Part shown: piece by piece, positions 34,090 through 43,216 of the stretch | Position numbering within the stretch: position 1 is the stretch's first letter | How the letters are laid out: each line of letters begins with the position of its first letter | Assembly (NCBI RefSeq): GCF_025567625.1 | Contig: NZ_JAOQJC010000025.1 | Location: 1 to 64,000, forward strand | From: Paenibacillus sp. J5C2022 | GTDB lineage: Bacteria > Bacillota > Bacilli > Paenibacillales > Paenibacillaceae | DNA: 64,000 nt | Reading direction: 5' to 3' | Made by a program: the position numbers and the translations under genes | Notes under the pieces: generated by a model | What the model was told of the DNA's origin: nothing | Databases searched by the model: none | What the model saw: only the letters and a program-made list of their open reading frames with translations

Positions 34090-34968
34090 TCACAGCACCA
34101 TAACGGCTGGCGCTGCTACAAGCACCATCATGACAAGCAATATCGCAACCAGCGGAAAAACCAGCTTGGACGAGGCTTCCTCCCCGCCCGTGCGCGCAAT
34201 CTCCTTCCGCTTATCCCATAAAGAGTAGGACAGCTCGCGCAGCGCAAGCACAAACTGATCGCCTCCCCTGCGATAATTAAGGAGAAGTGCGGTGGTGAAC
34301 ACCGCGATCTCCTGAATCGCACAGCTGCGGTTGAACCGCTCCATAACCGAGCTGAACGATTGACCGTTACGCAGAGCCTCCGCTGCCGCTTCCCATTCCT
34401 TATACAGCGGATGGTCGCTCCCTTCCCGTCCTTCCAGGCAGCGTTGGAACGCATTCGCTACCGTGTCGCCTGCTCCTACGAGGAGCATCAGTCGGCTCAT
34501 GGCGCCCGGAAGCGCGGCCACCATCTTGCGCTTCCTTCTCTCCAGCTCGCGCCCCGCCTCCACATACGGCCTGCATAGCAGAACGATGCCAAGCAGCAGC
34601 CCGACCAGGAGCAGCAAGCTCTCCTCGCCGATCCATGCCAGCCAAGACCCTCCCGTCAAGGCGGCATAACCGCCGCCCACCGTCGCCGCCGCCTCCCGCT
34701 TGCTTCGCTCAATCGTCCACGACTGTCCCTTCAGCACCGCCAGCTTCATATGGAACGCATTGAACTGCAGCGCCAGCTTGTCATACAAGCGGAGATGCTC
34801 CAGCAGCTTAAGGAACGGTGCCTCCAGCAGCATCTCCTTGGCATGCGCCTTGCTCCGCATTCCCCCTCTTCCCGTAAACAATCCCTTACCGATTCGTCGC
34901 AGCGCCTTACCGCCCATCCCATAAAGCCAGCACGCGGTGAGGAGCACCGCGGCAACAGCAGCAGCCAT
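34090..34968 (-). CDS. Type II secretion F family protein (TadC-like)
   Basis: Inner platform protein of 292 residues with N-terminal and C-terminal membrane helices and a cytoplasmic T2SSF domain (LPGAMSRLMLLVGAGDTVANAF, AVFTTALLLNYRRGGDQF). It pairs with the TadB-like protein before it. GGAGG lies just before the ATG. Confidence 0.9.
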   Translation of the reverse strand: MAAAVAAVLLTACWLYGMGGKALRRIGKGLFTGRGGMRSKAHAKEMLLEAPFLKLLEHLRLYDKLALQFNAFHMKLAVLKGQSWTIERSKREAAATVGGGYAALTGGSWLAWIGEESLLLLVGLLLGIVLLCRPYVEAGRELERRKRKMVAALPGAMSRLMLLVGAGDTVANAFQRCLEGREGSDHPLYKEWEAAAEALRNGQSFSSVMERFNRSCAIQEIAVFTTALLLNYRRGGDQFVLALRELSYSLWDKRKEIARTGGEEASSKLVFPLVAILLVMMVLVAAPAVMVL

Positions 34969-34981
34969 CTCCCGCCCTCCT

Positions 34982-35794
34982 TCACAGCGTAATGCGCATC
35001 ATGCGATGCATCGTCCAGAAGCACAGCGACAGAATCAGGAGCGCGACCGTCAACAGGACATACCCGGGCAAGCTGTACATTGGCTTCATATAATCGGGTG
35101 CAGCCAGGCTCAGGAAGAGCATGAATACGAAAGGAACAGCCATCATGATGCGCGCCTCGAACCGCTTCTGGGCGATCAGCACCTTTATCTCCGACTCTAC
35201 GCCCAGCTTCTCGCCTATAATGGAGGAAGTTCTCCTCATCACGACAAGCATATCGCCGCCCGACCGCTTGCAGGTGACTACCGCTTCCGTGAAGTCGGCA
35301 ATTTCTTCGATGCCCGCCCGCATGGCCAGCGACTTGAGTCCGCGTTCCAACGGTTCTCCGGTGTCCAACAGATGACAGATTCTCTGGAATTCCTGCAGTA
35401 TGAACGCAGAGGCATCCGGATACAGCAATCGCAGATCCTCCAGTGTCGTCCTGAATGCCACCTCCAGCGATCGTCCCGCAGCCAGGGAAGATGTCAACGA
35501 GTATAGCGCTTCTTTAAATTGCAGCTTCAGCATATTGCGTCTTCTCTCCAGCATGGCCGCCCGCCTGTATCTTGGAGCCAGAATCCCTCCCAATGAAGCG
35601 AACAAGGAGATCGCAACGGAGTGGTAGAACAAGTAAGCGGCGAAGAACAGCATTGCTCCACACAGCAATACTGAGAGAAGAAGCTCCCGGTCCGTCAAGC
35701 GGTACGAAGTGTACTGCAGCGGTTGATCTCCCCTTCTCGGCGCTTCTCTCTCCCATAATGAATCCCAACCGGACCAGCGCAGTACCCGATTCAT
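34982..35794 (-). CDS. Type II secretion F family protein (TadB-like)
   Basis: Platform protein of about 270 residues with paired N-terminal helices, a T2SSF domain (FKEALYSLTSSLAAGRSLE, FTEAVVTCKRSGGDM) and C-terminal helices. The ATG at 35794 has AAGAG eight bases upstream. A TTG at 35830 that overlaps the ATPase gene is an alternative but sits too close to its GGAGGG. Confidence 0.9.
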   Translation of the reverse strand: MNRVLRWSGWDSLWEREAPRRGDQPLQYTSYRLTDRELLLSVLLCGAMLFFAAYLFYHSVAISLFASLGGILAPRYRRAAMLERRRNMLKLQFKEALYSLTSSLAAGRSLEVAFRTTLEDLRLLYPDASAFILQEFQRICHLLDTGEPLERGLKSLAMRAGIEEIADFTEAVVTCKRSGGDMLVVMRRTSSIIGEKLGVESEIKVLIAQKRFEARIMMAVPFVFMLFLSLAAPDYMKPMYSLPGYVLLTVALLILSLCFWTMHRMMRITL

Positions 35795-35813
35795 TCGTTC
35801 GCTCTTCAGCAGA

Positions 35814-37061
35814 TCAGCTCTCAGTTCCAATGCCCTCCACCCCCTTTCCCGCCATATCCAGCTTGGCTGTGCGTTGCAGACGATGATCTGTGCGAATAAG
35901 TGTTGCCGCCGCGCTCACGCTCCCCCCCTCACGATGCACGAACAACGGACGATGACTGATCTCCCCGGACTCTATACCTGTAATCTCGCTTATCTCCACC
36001 ACTTTGCGGGAACCATCCCGCAATCTGGCCAGATGAAGCATGATATCGATGGCGGAAGCCATCTGTCCCCGAATGACGGGCAGCGGCAGCTCCGCCGCGC
36101 CTACCACCATCGTCTCCAGACGGGCCAGCATATCCTTCACGCTATTGCCGTGCCCGGTGGAAATCGATCCCTCATGGCCCGTATTGAGCGCCTGGAGCAT
36201 ATCCAGCGCTTCCCCGCCGCGCACTTCTCCGATCACTATCCGATTGGGACGCATCCTGAGCGAAGCTCGTATAAGATCGCGAATGGTTACTTCTCCTTTC
36301 CCTTCCGTATTGGCATTTCTCGTCTCCAAGGAGACAAGATTGGGAATCGTAGCGAGCTGCAGCTCTGCCGAATCCTCAATGGTCACGATTCGCTCGCCGC
36401 GCGGAATGAATTGGGACAGCGCGTTCAAGAAGGTCGTTTTTCCCGTTCCTGTACCCCCGCTTATGAAAATATTGTATTTCGATTCCACAAGCGTCTTCAG
36501 GAACATTGCCGCCGCCTCCGTCAACGTCCCCTTCGCCACCAACTGCTCCATCGTCATCGGCTGCTCGGGAAATTTGCGAATTGTCATGCAAGGCCCCTTC
36601 AAAGCAACCGGAGGCAGCACGACATGCACGCGGGAGCCGTCCTTCAGACGGGCATCTACGATTGGCGTGGATTCATTCACGATGCGATTCACTCCGGCGA
36701 CGATGGATTGTATGAGATCCTCCAATCTCTCCCGGCTTTCGAACGAGGCGGCCAGCCTGCTTATCTCTCCCGCCCGCTCTACGAAAATCTCCTTGTGATT
36801 ATTGATCATAATCTCATTCACTTCGGGGTCCTCCATCAGCGGCTGAAGAATATCCAGCCCTCTGAAGGAATGGAACAGTCTCCGTACGTAATCGACCTTC
36901 TCGGAGGCTGTCAGAGTATGCTGATTGCTCCATTCCAGCACCACCCTTTCAGCCGTCCTCATCAGCTCTTCGTCGCTGAGCGCTACGCTGAAATCCAATC
37001 GGGCACGCACCTGCTCGCGCAGCGCGATCATGGCTTCGTTAGCGGACATGGGCGCAATCAC
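35814..37061 (-). CDS. CpaF/TadA family pilus assembly ATPase
   Basis: Secretion ATPase of about 415 residues that powers pilus assembly. N-terminal domain, then the GSPE/VirB11-type core with Walker A SGGTGTGKTT (near residue 200), the Asp box (RIVTIEDSAELQL), Walker B RIVIGEVRGGEA and the His box ISTGHGNS. The start is GTG at 37061 or ATG at 37049; both lie inside the end of the preceding gene. Confidence 0.95.
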   Translation of the reverse strand: MIAPMSANEAMIALREQVRARLDFSVALSDEELMRTAERVVLEWSNQHTLTASEKVDYVRRLFHSFRGLDILQPLMEDPEVNEIMINNHKEIFVERAGEISRLAASFESRERLEDLIQSIVAGVNRIVNESTPIVDARLKDGSRVHVVLPPVALKGPCMTIRKFPEQPMTMEQLVAKGTLTEAAAMFLKTLVESKYNIFISGGTGTGKTTFLNALSQFIPRGERIVTIEDSAELQLATIPNLVSLETRNANTEGKGEVTIRDLIRASLRMRPNRIVIGEVRGGEALDMLQALNTGHEGSISTGHGNSVKDMLARLETMVVGAAELPLPVIRGQMASAIDIMLHLARLRDGSRKVVEISEITGIESGEISHRPLFVHREGGSVSAAATLIRTDHRLQRTAKLDMAGKGVEGIGTES

Positions 37062-38142
37062 TCTCTAGAAGCTGCTCCAGCAGCTTGTCGGCAGCAGCCC
37101 TGAACTGCGGCGATGACAGCAATGTTCCGCCGGCTTGCCATTCGTGTACGAAGGGCAGCCCATACGCATGTCTTACACGCAATTGCATGCCGCTCGACTT
37201 GTTGTATACCAGCTTTATCTTGTCTTGCATCGCTTGCAATCTCTCCCCCCAGCGTTGCCGGGCATAGGTCATCGCCAGATCATGCTTGCCTGTTACAACG
37301 GGATCTTCCGTCAGCACCATAAGCATATGCCGGGATCGTTCCATTAACGCTGCACGCATATCGTCCCAACTGTCATCGCCATCCACGACAATCACATCGT
37401 ACTCCCCCGTCCCCGCAATCAGCTCCAGCAGTGCAGAAGCATCTTCTGACGTCAAGGTCAGCCTGTCCTCCACATTGTTGAAGGCCGACACGTAATCCGT
37501 TTTAAGCAGCGGATGATATTGGCGATGACGGACCAGCCATTGCCTGGCCGTGCTGAATTTGGCCTTTATCTCATACAGCAGCTCTGACATCCCTTCCCCT
37601 TCCGCTCCTTCCGTTCCGAGCCAGCGCATCGATGTGTTCCAACGCTCCAGATTCAAGTAGAAGGTGCGAAGCCCCCTGGTGCCCGCCGCATGAGCCAGAT
37701 GCAGCGCCACTGCCGTCTTGCCTACTCCGCCAGCGCTTGAACATACCGTTATAACTCCACAACTGTCGGCTTGACCTGATGCGGCTGCGGCGGATCGAAC
37801 CGGATTCCCGATGCTTCGGCCATACCATTCCGTCAGCCCTTTCAGCAGCATCGGGAGCGATTGATACTTCAATAGTTCGCGAAGCGCGCAGCTCTCCCCC
37901 AGCTTCTCCACTAATGCAACGGCAGGAATAGCCGCAATGACATGCTCCAGTTCCTCCAGCAGCTCCGGCTCCGCAGCTACCAGATGCACGGCATATCCCC
38001 TCTCGATGTACTGCTTGCACGCGTCCGCGCTTGTGAAAGCGGACACCCCCCATGATTCGCTGAAGGGACTGTCTCGCACATAATCAGCCAGCCGCTTCAT
38101 ATACTCCCCTTCTTGCATAACTACCGCCAGTTGATAGCGCAT
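37039..38142 (-). CDS. CpaE/TadZ-like P-loop protein, first gene of the Tad operon
   Basis: Protein of 367 residues with an N-terminal degenerate receiver-like domain (about 1-110) and a C-terminal MinD/ParA-type ATPase domain. The P-loop reads CSSAGGVGKTAVA, so the signature lysine of the deviant Walker A (KGGxGKT) is replaced by alanine. TadZ proteins place the pilus machine at a cell site. The ATG at 38142 has AGGGAGAG upstream. A strong terminator hairpin lies only 25 bp before it. Confidence 0.85.
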   Translation of the reverse strand: MRYQLAVVMQEGEYMKRLADYVRDSPFSESWGVSAFTSADACKQYIERGYAVHLVAAEPELLEELEHVIAAIPAVALVEKLGESCALRELLKYQSLPMLLKGLTEWYGRSIGNPVRSAAAASGQADSCGVITVCSSAGGVGKTAVALHLAHAAGTRGLRTFYLNLERWNTSMRWLGTEGAEGEGMSELLYEIKAKFSTARQWLVRHRQYHPLLKTDYVSAFNNVEDRLTLTSEDASALLELIAGTGEYDVIVVDGDDSWDDMRAALMERSRHMLMVLTEDPVVTGKHDLAMTYARQRWGERLQAMQDKIKLVYNKSSGMQLRVRHAYGLPFVHEWQAGGTLLSSPQFRAAADKLLEQLLESDCAHVR

Positions 38143-38167
38143 CCCATCTCTCCCTTCTTCCCAACGC

Positions 38168-38215
38168 AAAAAAAGCACCGCAAAGGGCGCAGCTGGCTGC
38201 TGCCCTTAACGGTGC
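38168..38215 (-). terminator. Strong terminator between ndk and the Tad operon
   Basis: A long hairpin (GCACCG..AAGGGC.GCAG with CTGC.GCCCTT..CGGTGC) is followed by seven T on the minus strand. It can end the ndk transcript, but it also lies between the only good promoter seen and the first Tad gene, 25 bp from its ATG. Confidence 0.85.
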
Positions 38216-38250
38216 TTCCGTCATGTCACAGAAATATGAACTTGCCATCA

Positions 38251-38279
38251 AATCTACCATATGATGGACATTTCGTCAA
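38251..38279 (-). promoter_or_regulatory. Candidate promoter of the Tad operon leader
   Basis: TTGACG (38274-38279) and TAGATT (38251-38256) are 17 bp apart on the minus strand, immediately after the ndk stop codon. Transcription would start near 38244 and run directly into the terminator hairpin. Confidence 0.45.
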
Positions 38280-38684
38280 CTATTGTTGTTGAAAAAAATT
38301 TCGCAGCTCTTTCTCCGCATTTTCATCCGAATCGGAGCCGTGGACGATATTGCTGGCTACATCAGTAGCATAATCGCCGCGAATGGTGCCGGCAGCCGCT
38401 TCAACGGGATTCGTTGCTCCAATAACCGAACGAGCGTTTTTCACGGCATCGTTCCCATGGAGCTCCATCGCGAAGACGGGACCTGAGACGATAAAATCGA
38501 CCAATTCGCCAAAAAACGGCTTGTCCTTCAAATGCTCGTAGTGAACCTCTGCTTGCTCTCTTCCCAACTGCATCAACTTGGCTTGTACCAGCTTAAAGCC
38601 CTTTTCCTCGAATCTCGCTACAATACGACCTACCAAACCTCTTGCCACACCATCAGGTTTCACCATTACAAATGTTTTGTTCAT
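38280..38684 (-). CDS. ndk: Nucleoside-diphosphate kinase
   Basis: Transfers gamma-phosphate between nucleoside triphosphates and diphosphates. The 134-residue length is normal. The start MNKTFVMVKPDGVARG, the motif RSVIGATNP and the catalytic histidine in NIVHGSDS are present. The ATG at 38684 has GGAGGG upstream. Confidence 0.96.
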   Translation of the reverse strand: MNKTFVMVKPDGVARGLVGRIVARFEEKGFKLVQAKLMQLGREQAEVHYEHLKDKPFFGELVDFIVSGPVFAMELHGNDAVKNARSVIGATNPVEAAAGTIRGDYATDVASNIVHGSDSDENAEKELRNFFQQQ

Positions 38685-38715
38685 GAGTATTCCCTCCGTT
38701 ATCTGGTATATCCAA

Positions 38716-39516
38716 TTATTGGTTAAGCCATTCACTAATAATGCCTGCGGTCTCTTCTATCGCGCGATTCGTAACATCGATGACGGGACAATTCAAGCTT
38801 TTCATAATAGAAGAAGCGTAGTCGAGCTCCTCCTGAATCCGATCAGCCGAAGCATATTGGGCGGATGCGGGCAGTCCCAGAGCCTTCAGTCTCTCCGTGC
38901 GAATTTGCAGCAAGTGCTCCGGCTTCATCGTCAGCCCTACGATTAATCGGCCTGGGCCGCACTTTAATTCAGCTGGCGGGTTCACCTCGGGCATAAGCGG
39001 AAGATTCGCCGTTTTTATCCCTTTATGAGACAAATAAACGCTTACAGGCGTCTTGGACGTACGCGACACGCCGATCAGTATAACCTGTGCCTGCAACAAT
39101 CCCCGAACATCCTTGCCATCATCGTACTTGACCGCGAACTCGATCGCTTCCATCCGCTTATGATACGCCTCATCGATAGAATGAAGCAGCCCCGGCTCGC
39201 GCTTCGGAAAGCTGCCGAACGTATCCACGAACGCCTGCATCATCGGTCCCATCACATCGACCGCGGTTACGCCATGCTTCATCGATTCCTCTTTCATCAG
39301 TGCTCTCAATTCAGGCTGTACCAATGTGTAGCTGATAAATCCGCCGTTTTTTGCCGCATCAGCTACAATACGCGAAATCTCATCCTCGGAACGCAAGTGC
39401 CCGAAACGCTTGATTTTCACATTCTCCGACGAGAACTGACGCAATGTCGCCTTCACAACCGCTTCAGCCGTCTCTCCTACCGCATCCGAGCATATATATA
39501 TCATTTGCTCTGTCAT
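38716..39516 (-). CDS. PEP synthase / pyruvate phosphate dikinase regulatory protein (YqfL/PpsR-like)
   Basis: Bifunctional kinase/phosphotransferase of 266 residues (DUF299). The P-loop-like GVSRTSKTP and the conserved LVQPELR and VDVMGPM segments are present. In this family the protein regulates PPDK or PEP synthase by ADP-dependent phosphorylation and Pi-dependent dephosphorylation. AGGAGGAG precedes the ATG. It lies 14 bp after ccpN, the same pairing as in Bacillus. Confidence 0.93.
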   Translation of the reverse strand: MTEQMIYICSDAVGETAEAVVKATLRQFSSENVKIKRFGHLRSEDEISRIVADAAKNGGFISYTLVQPELRALMKEESMKHGVTAVDVMGPMMQAFVDTFGSFPKREPGLLHSIDEAYHKRMEAIEFAVKYDDGKDVRGLLQAQVILIGVSRTSKTPVSVYLSHKGIKTANLPLMPEVNPPAELKCGPGRLIVGLTMKPEHLLQIRTERLKALGLPASAQYASADRIQEELDYASSIMKSLNCPVIDVTNRAIEETAGIISEWLNQ

Positions 39517-39530
39517 CTATATGGCTCCTC

Positions 39531-40205
39531 CTATTCCCCGACTGACGCGATGTCCGCCAATAATGCAATAATACCGGACTTCGACACCCAACCTACCACT
39601 TCCGGATCTTGTCCAGACTCCTCGCGCAGCGCAATGACAGGGAGGCAATCTACTTGATGCGCCGCCATCTTCATAATCGCGTCATGGACGGAATCGCTTG
39701 GAAGCAAAGTAACGATGTTGGGATATCGGGTCATCACCATACTGACAGGTATGGATGCCGCACTTGGATTGCCCAAAGTAATCTTCAATAGATCCTTGGG
39801 CGTAACGATGCCGGCGAACCGCTTGTTTTCATTGACAACGATAAGCGTATCCGCATTTTCGGTGAACAAGGTGATAACCGCATCATGCACGGACAAGGAA
39901 TCCGGAATATTGACGGGCACTCCTTGCACCTCGCCTACCTTCAAGCTGCTCAGTCGCTGCATGGACTCATTGTTCGGCTTATAGGCATTTCCTAGGAAAT
40001 AACCGACTTTCGGCTTCGCATCCAGCATGCCGAGCATCACAAGCAGGGAAAGATCCGAACGCAATGTAGGGCGGCTGACACCCAAATATTCAGCTAATTG
40101 CTCGCCTGTAACCGGCGAATGCTTCTTCACCAGCTCAAGAAGCTCCATTTGTCGAGATGTTAACTGAATCGTTCTCCCCTCTTCCCTATATGACTCATAT
40201 ATCAT
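39531..40205 (-). CDS. ccpN: CcpN-type repressor with HTH and CBS domains
   Basis: Transcriptional repressor of about 224 residues: winged HTH (TGEQLAEYLGVSRPTLRSDL), then two CBS domains (PVNIPDSLSVHDAVITLF, MTRYPNIVTLLPSDSV). CcpN of B. subtilis represses gluconeogenic genes such as gapB and pckA. The start is unsettled. The ATG at 40205 lies so close to a TATAAT that the message would be leaderless. An ATT at 40169 has AGGGGAG at fitting distance and matches where the B. subtilis protein begins. Confidence 0.9.
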   Translation of the reverse strand: MIYESYREEGRTIQLTSRQMELLELVKKHSPVTGEQLAEYLGVSRPTLRSDLSLLVMLGMLDAKPKVGYFLGNAYKPNNESMQRLSSLKVGEVQGVPVNIPDSLSVHDAVITLFTENADTLIVVNENKRFAGIVTPKDLLKITLGNPSAASIPVSMVMTRYPNIVTLLPSDSVHDAIMKMAAHQVDCLPVIALREESGQDPEVVGWVSKSGIIALLADIASVGE

Positions 40206-40212
40206 ATCGCTT

Positions 40213-40218
40213 ATTATA
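40213..40218 (-). promoter_or_regulatory. -10 element of ccpN
   Basis: A perfect TATAAT on the minus strand, 7 bases before the ATG at 40205. No good -35 at 17 bp was found; TTGTGA lies 19 bp upstream. Confidence 0.45.
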
Positions 40219-40343
40219 CACCGACTTATATAACATATCACAATGACATTTGTTACACAATAAATATTTCACTCCGCATTCTTTTCATGCGCAGAGTTGT
40301 GATTTTTGTCACACTTAATAATGATTCAACTCACCAACTTATG

Positions 40344-41957
40344 TTACATCGTTGATTGCTCTGTTCTGTTGTCATTAATAATGGAATTATACACCTCTAA
40401 CATTCTCATTTTCCCTTTATATGACTTTACTTCGCTCCCAATTCGTTCAAGCGGAAGTACGAAGCTATGCAGATATTTTCCAGGCCCGCTTTCTTACAGC
40501 CGCTCCGTATACTCCCCGTCATTGACCACTAAAGCAGTACCTTCATGGTCTCCTGTCAACATAAGCTTCGTCCATCTCCCCTTCGGCAGAATATATTTGA
40601 ATTTGCTGCTATATTTTTCCTCACTAAGAATAATTCCCCCGTCTAAGCTCATATCGATAGTAAGTCTGCCGTGATCTGACTCAAGCAGAATGCCTGAATC
40701 ACAAAAATCTTCGTCCGGTTGAATAGAAACAATCAATGTCCACCCAAAGCCCAGATTTTTAAGCGGAGTTTGCAAATAAGTGCTGGCTCCGTTGAAAGTC
40801 AAGAAGCAGTCCGAGTCACATTCAACCAGCTCAGTATAATGGGCTTCAGCATCATAACCGTTGCCGGATTGGTCCTTTACATTATTTCTAATGTCGTATT
40901 TTAGAATGCAGCCATCCTTCGCTATACTCTCAACTCTCCACGCCAAATTGACGAGCGGCGGCTCACCTGTCACATTTATATCTTCGGCAAATTGTACATA
41001 GGCTCTGTCCAATACATGGCTTGCCCATGTCTTCTCCGCCAGCAACGGGATAACTGGAAACAAACGATAATGGCTGTCATCCATAGAGAAGCCCTTTGAC
41101 GCTGAAATATCACTCCATAAACTGCTGACTGCACCTTTAAGCTGAGGATGCCCATACGGCAAAACCGTGTCAGGAAAGAAACACTCCGTTTCCCAGTTCT
41201 CATACACATGCCTGATGTTCATGCAATCGCTTGGCTCGCTTACAATCGGAACGATGTATAGGGGACGATGCTCCATATTTACGATCTCATACCCGAGGTC
41301 AATGGCATGCTTCGCATCGCCAAAGTCCGTATTCCATATGTCCATTACTGCATCATTGCTCACTGGGATTTCACCCGCAAACGTTTTTAAGGACCCCCAA
41401 AAATGAGGCGTCTTTCCTTTGCTCTTCACATATCGAATTAACTCATTCGTATAGGCTCTAAAAGACTCTGTCAATCGTTTTTTGCCTGGTCCGTCCTGTT
41501 TCGCTACATCGTACTCGTCGGTTCCAATATGTATATCCGGTCCAATGATTTGTTTGAGTTGCTTACTGTTTTCATTTCTAAGCACGATTCTCGATTCAGA
41601 TGTAAGCTGAAACTCTCCATAACCGCCTGCCCATTTCCTTAAAGCCGGAATTACTGACTACGGTTTGCCATTAGCATCTGCTTGATGAGCAAGTACCCCA
41701 GGCACAATAACACTTACATTTTTAGATATCTCATATTGCTGCGGGTCGGCTTCCTCATATACTTTGAACAATAACTGAACGACAGTATCTTTCAAGGGGC
41801 TCATGATTTTTCCGGTTAAATCGATAATTTGAGGCGAGTCGCTGCCGAATAACGCTACCTTACATCCAAAAGGCACCTGTGACATAACCATTTCTTTTTG
41901 CCCAATTGTGATAGGTGCAGCTCCTGAAGTTCCTCTGCAATTAACTTCATATCCATT
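40344..41957 (-). pseudogene. Decayed GH20 (beta-hexosaminidase-like) gene
   Basis: One reading frame continues through two stop codons. From about 41957 it reads GYEVNCRGTSGAAPIT, an N-terminal domain, then TAG at 41658, then SVIPALRKWAGGYGEF (start of the GH20b domain), then jumps after NSKQLKQ straight to HIGTDEYDV, which carries the catalytic Asp-Glu pair. About 300 residues of the usual barrel are missing. After a LamG-like domain there is TAA at 40494, but the same frame goes on (LHSFVLPLERIGSEVKSY) to 40344. The gene is thus 5'-truncated, internally deleted and interrupted twice. Larger open parts are 40494..41585 and 41658..41891. Confidence 0.85.
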
Positions 41958-42016
41958 TTGTTAATCAAGAATAGAACAGTCCTGTTTCCCCAGACAATAT
42001 TGCTGATCAACTATGA

Positions 42017-42055
42017 GAAAAGCGAGCAACTGGATGCATTTTTCAGTTGCTCGCT
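42017..42055 (-). terminator. Terminator of the glycan-use operon
   Basis: A 12-bp stem AGCGAGCAACTG/CAGTTGCTCGCT followed by TTTC on the minus strand, 13 bp beyond the SGNH hydrolase stop. Confidence 0.75.
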
Positions 42056-42067
42056 TCATCCGCCTAT

Positions 42068-43216
42068 TCAATCATTTTCTATCAAATGACCGGCAATGAT
42101 CTGCGCATGCCATCTCGCCAAGTAATCATTGGGATGGTTCACATTATTGGCCGTCGTGTCCCGAAACGGCTTATGTTTCAGCAATTCCTGATGGACGGCT
42201 GTCATATCAACCGTCATTACCCCTGTCATCGCTTCCGAAATCTCTTCAAGAACCGGAGCATACAGACTTTGAAATCCTGAATGAATCGCTTCCGGATTAG
42301 CCAATGAAGGAGCAACTAAGATGAGCTCGGTGTCGGCCTTCGTCGACCTGATTTCTTCAACGATGGCCTGTATATTTCTCTTGAAGTCCAAGGGCAATAT
42401 TCTGCCCGAGCCATCATTCATGCCGAAGGCAACAATGACAAGATCCGCATTCTCACTAGCCGCCCGCAGCTTGGCCTGCTCAACTCCCCACGCTGCTGTC
42501 ACCCCTCCCAGAGAAGGGTTTACAAATTGCACTGTGTGTTCGTATGCCCTTTCAAGTTGATGAACCAACAGCTTTCCCCATATAGGAAGATAGGGGGGCT
42601 CGTTAATCAATTCACTTGAGTTTCCGCCTACAGATATGCTGTCGCCGAACAAAACAATTTTAACCGGCTCTTTTCTTTGCAGCTTTGCAATCGTCAATGG
42701 GAGCTTATCTCCGGCAAATACGGGCACAGGGCCCTCCCAATTGCCCGAATGCTTGTAGGTAATCACGATTTGCAAATTGTGAAAAAAACCATCTTCGCGA
42801 AAGTATAAAGCGCCTTTTCCGTCTTTCCGAGGCACTGTATCCGCCTCCCGATACTCAGGCACATACATTTGATCCCTGGCCATAACCGGTATCGATGAGT
42901 TCTCCATCACTATAAACCGGCCATCCTTAAAATCCCAATCTTCCCCGCGAAGGAATTCCTTGTCCAGTCGGGCACTTTTCACCGAAATGATCTCTGTCGG
43001 CGGATACAGAAAATCAACTTGTGTATGCTGATCTTCGCTTGACAACAATAGAAAGGCTTCATCATAAACAACAGGGCCTTGCCAAAAAGGATACATCGCT
43101 CTCTCTTCCATACTATTAAACTCCTTCTCCCCAGCCTTTTCAGTACAGCCCGCAGCAATCGCCGCTATGCCTAAAACCAGCAGCGTGATATAGATTGGCC
43201 TGGTCATCTTATTCAT
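42068..43216 (-). CDS. SGNH/GDSL hydrolase lipoprotein (putative carbohydrate esterase)
   Basis: Lipoprotein of 382 residues with lipobox IAAGC. An N-terminal beta domain (about 40-190) precedes the SGNH domain: block I LFGDSISVGG (nucleophile Ser), block II Gly near PSLGGVTAAWG, block III FGMNDGSG and block V NHPNDYLARWH (Asp and His). The layout resembles acetyl-xylan or other sugar esterases; the substrate is unknown. It overlaps the AraC gene by 8 bp and ends the operon. Confidence 0.88.
   Translation of the reverse strand: MNKMTRPIYITLLVLGIAAIAAGCTEKAGEKEFNSMEERAMYPFWQGPVVYDEAFLLLSSEDQHTQVDFLYPPTEIISVKSARLDKEFLRGEDWDFKDGRFIVMENSSIPVMARDQMYVPEYREADTVPRKDGKGALYFREDGFFHNLQIVITYKHSGNWEGPVPVFAGDKLPLTIAKLQRKEPVKIVLFGDSISVGGNSSELINEPPYLPIWGKLLVHQLERAYEHTVQFVNPSLGGVTAAWGVEQAKLRAASENADLVIVAFGMNDGSGRILPLDFKRNIQAIVEEIRSTKADTELILVAPSLANPEAIHSGFQSLYAPVLEEISEAMTGVMTVDMTAVHQELLKHKPFRDTTANNVNHPNDYLARWHAQIIAGHLIEND

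Noticed and set aside
38143..38178. Upstream GTG start for the TadZ-like gene
   Set aside because: It lies inside the terminator stem; the ATG at 38142 has a proper ribosome site and matches the family start.
41658..41660. In-frame TAG as a possible recoded (pyrrolysine) codon
   Set aside because: The same gene also has an in-frame TAA and a deletion of most of its barrel, so simple decay explains it.
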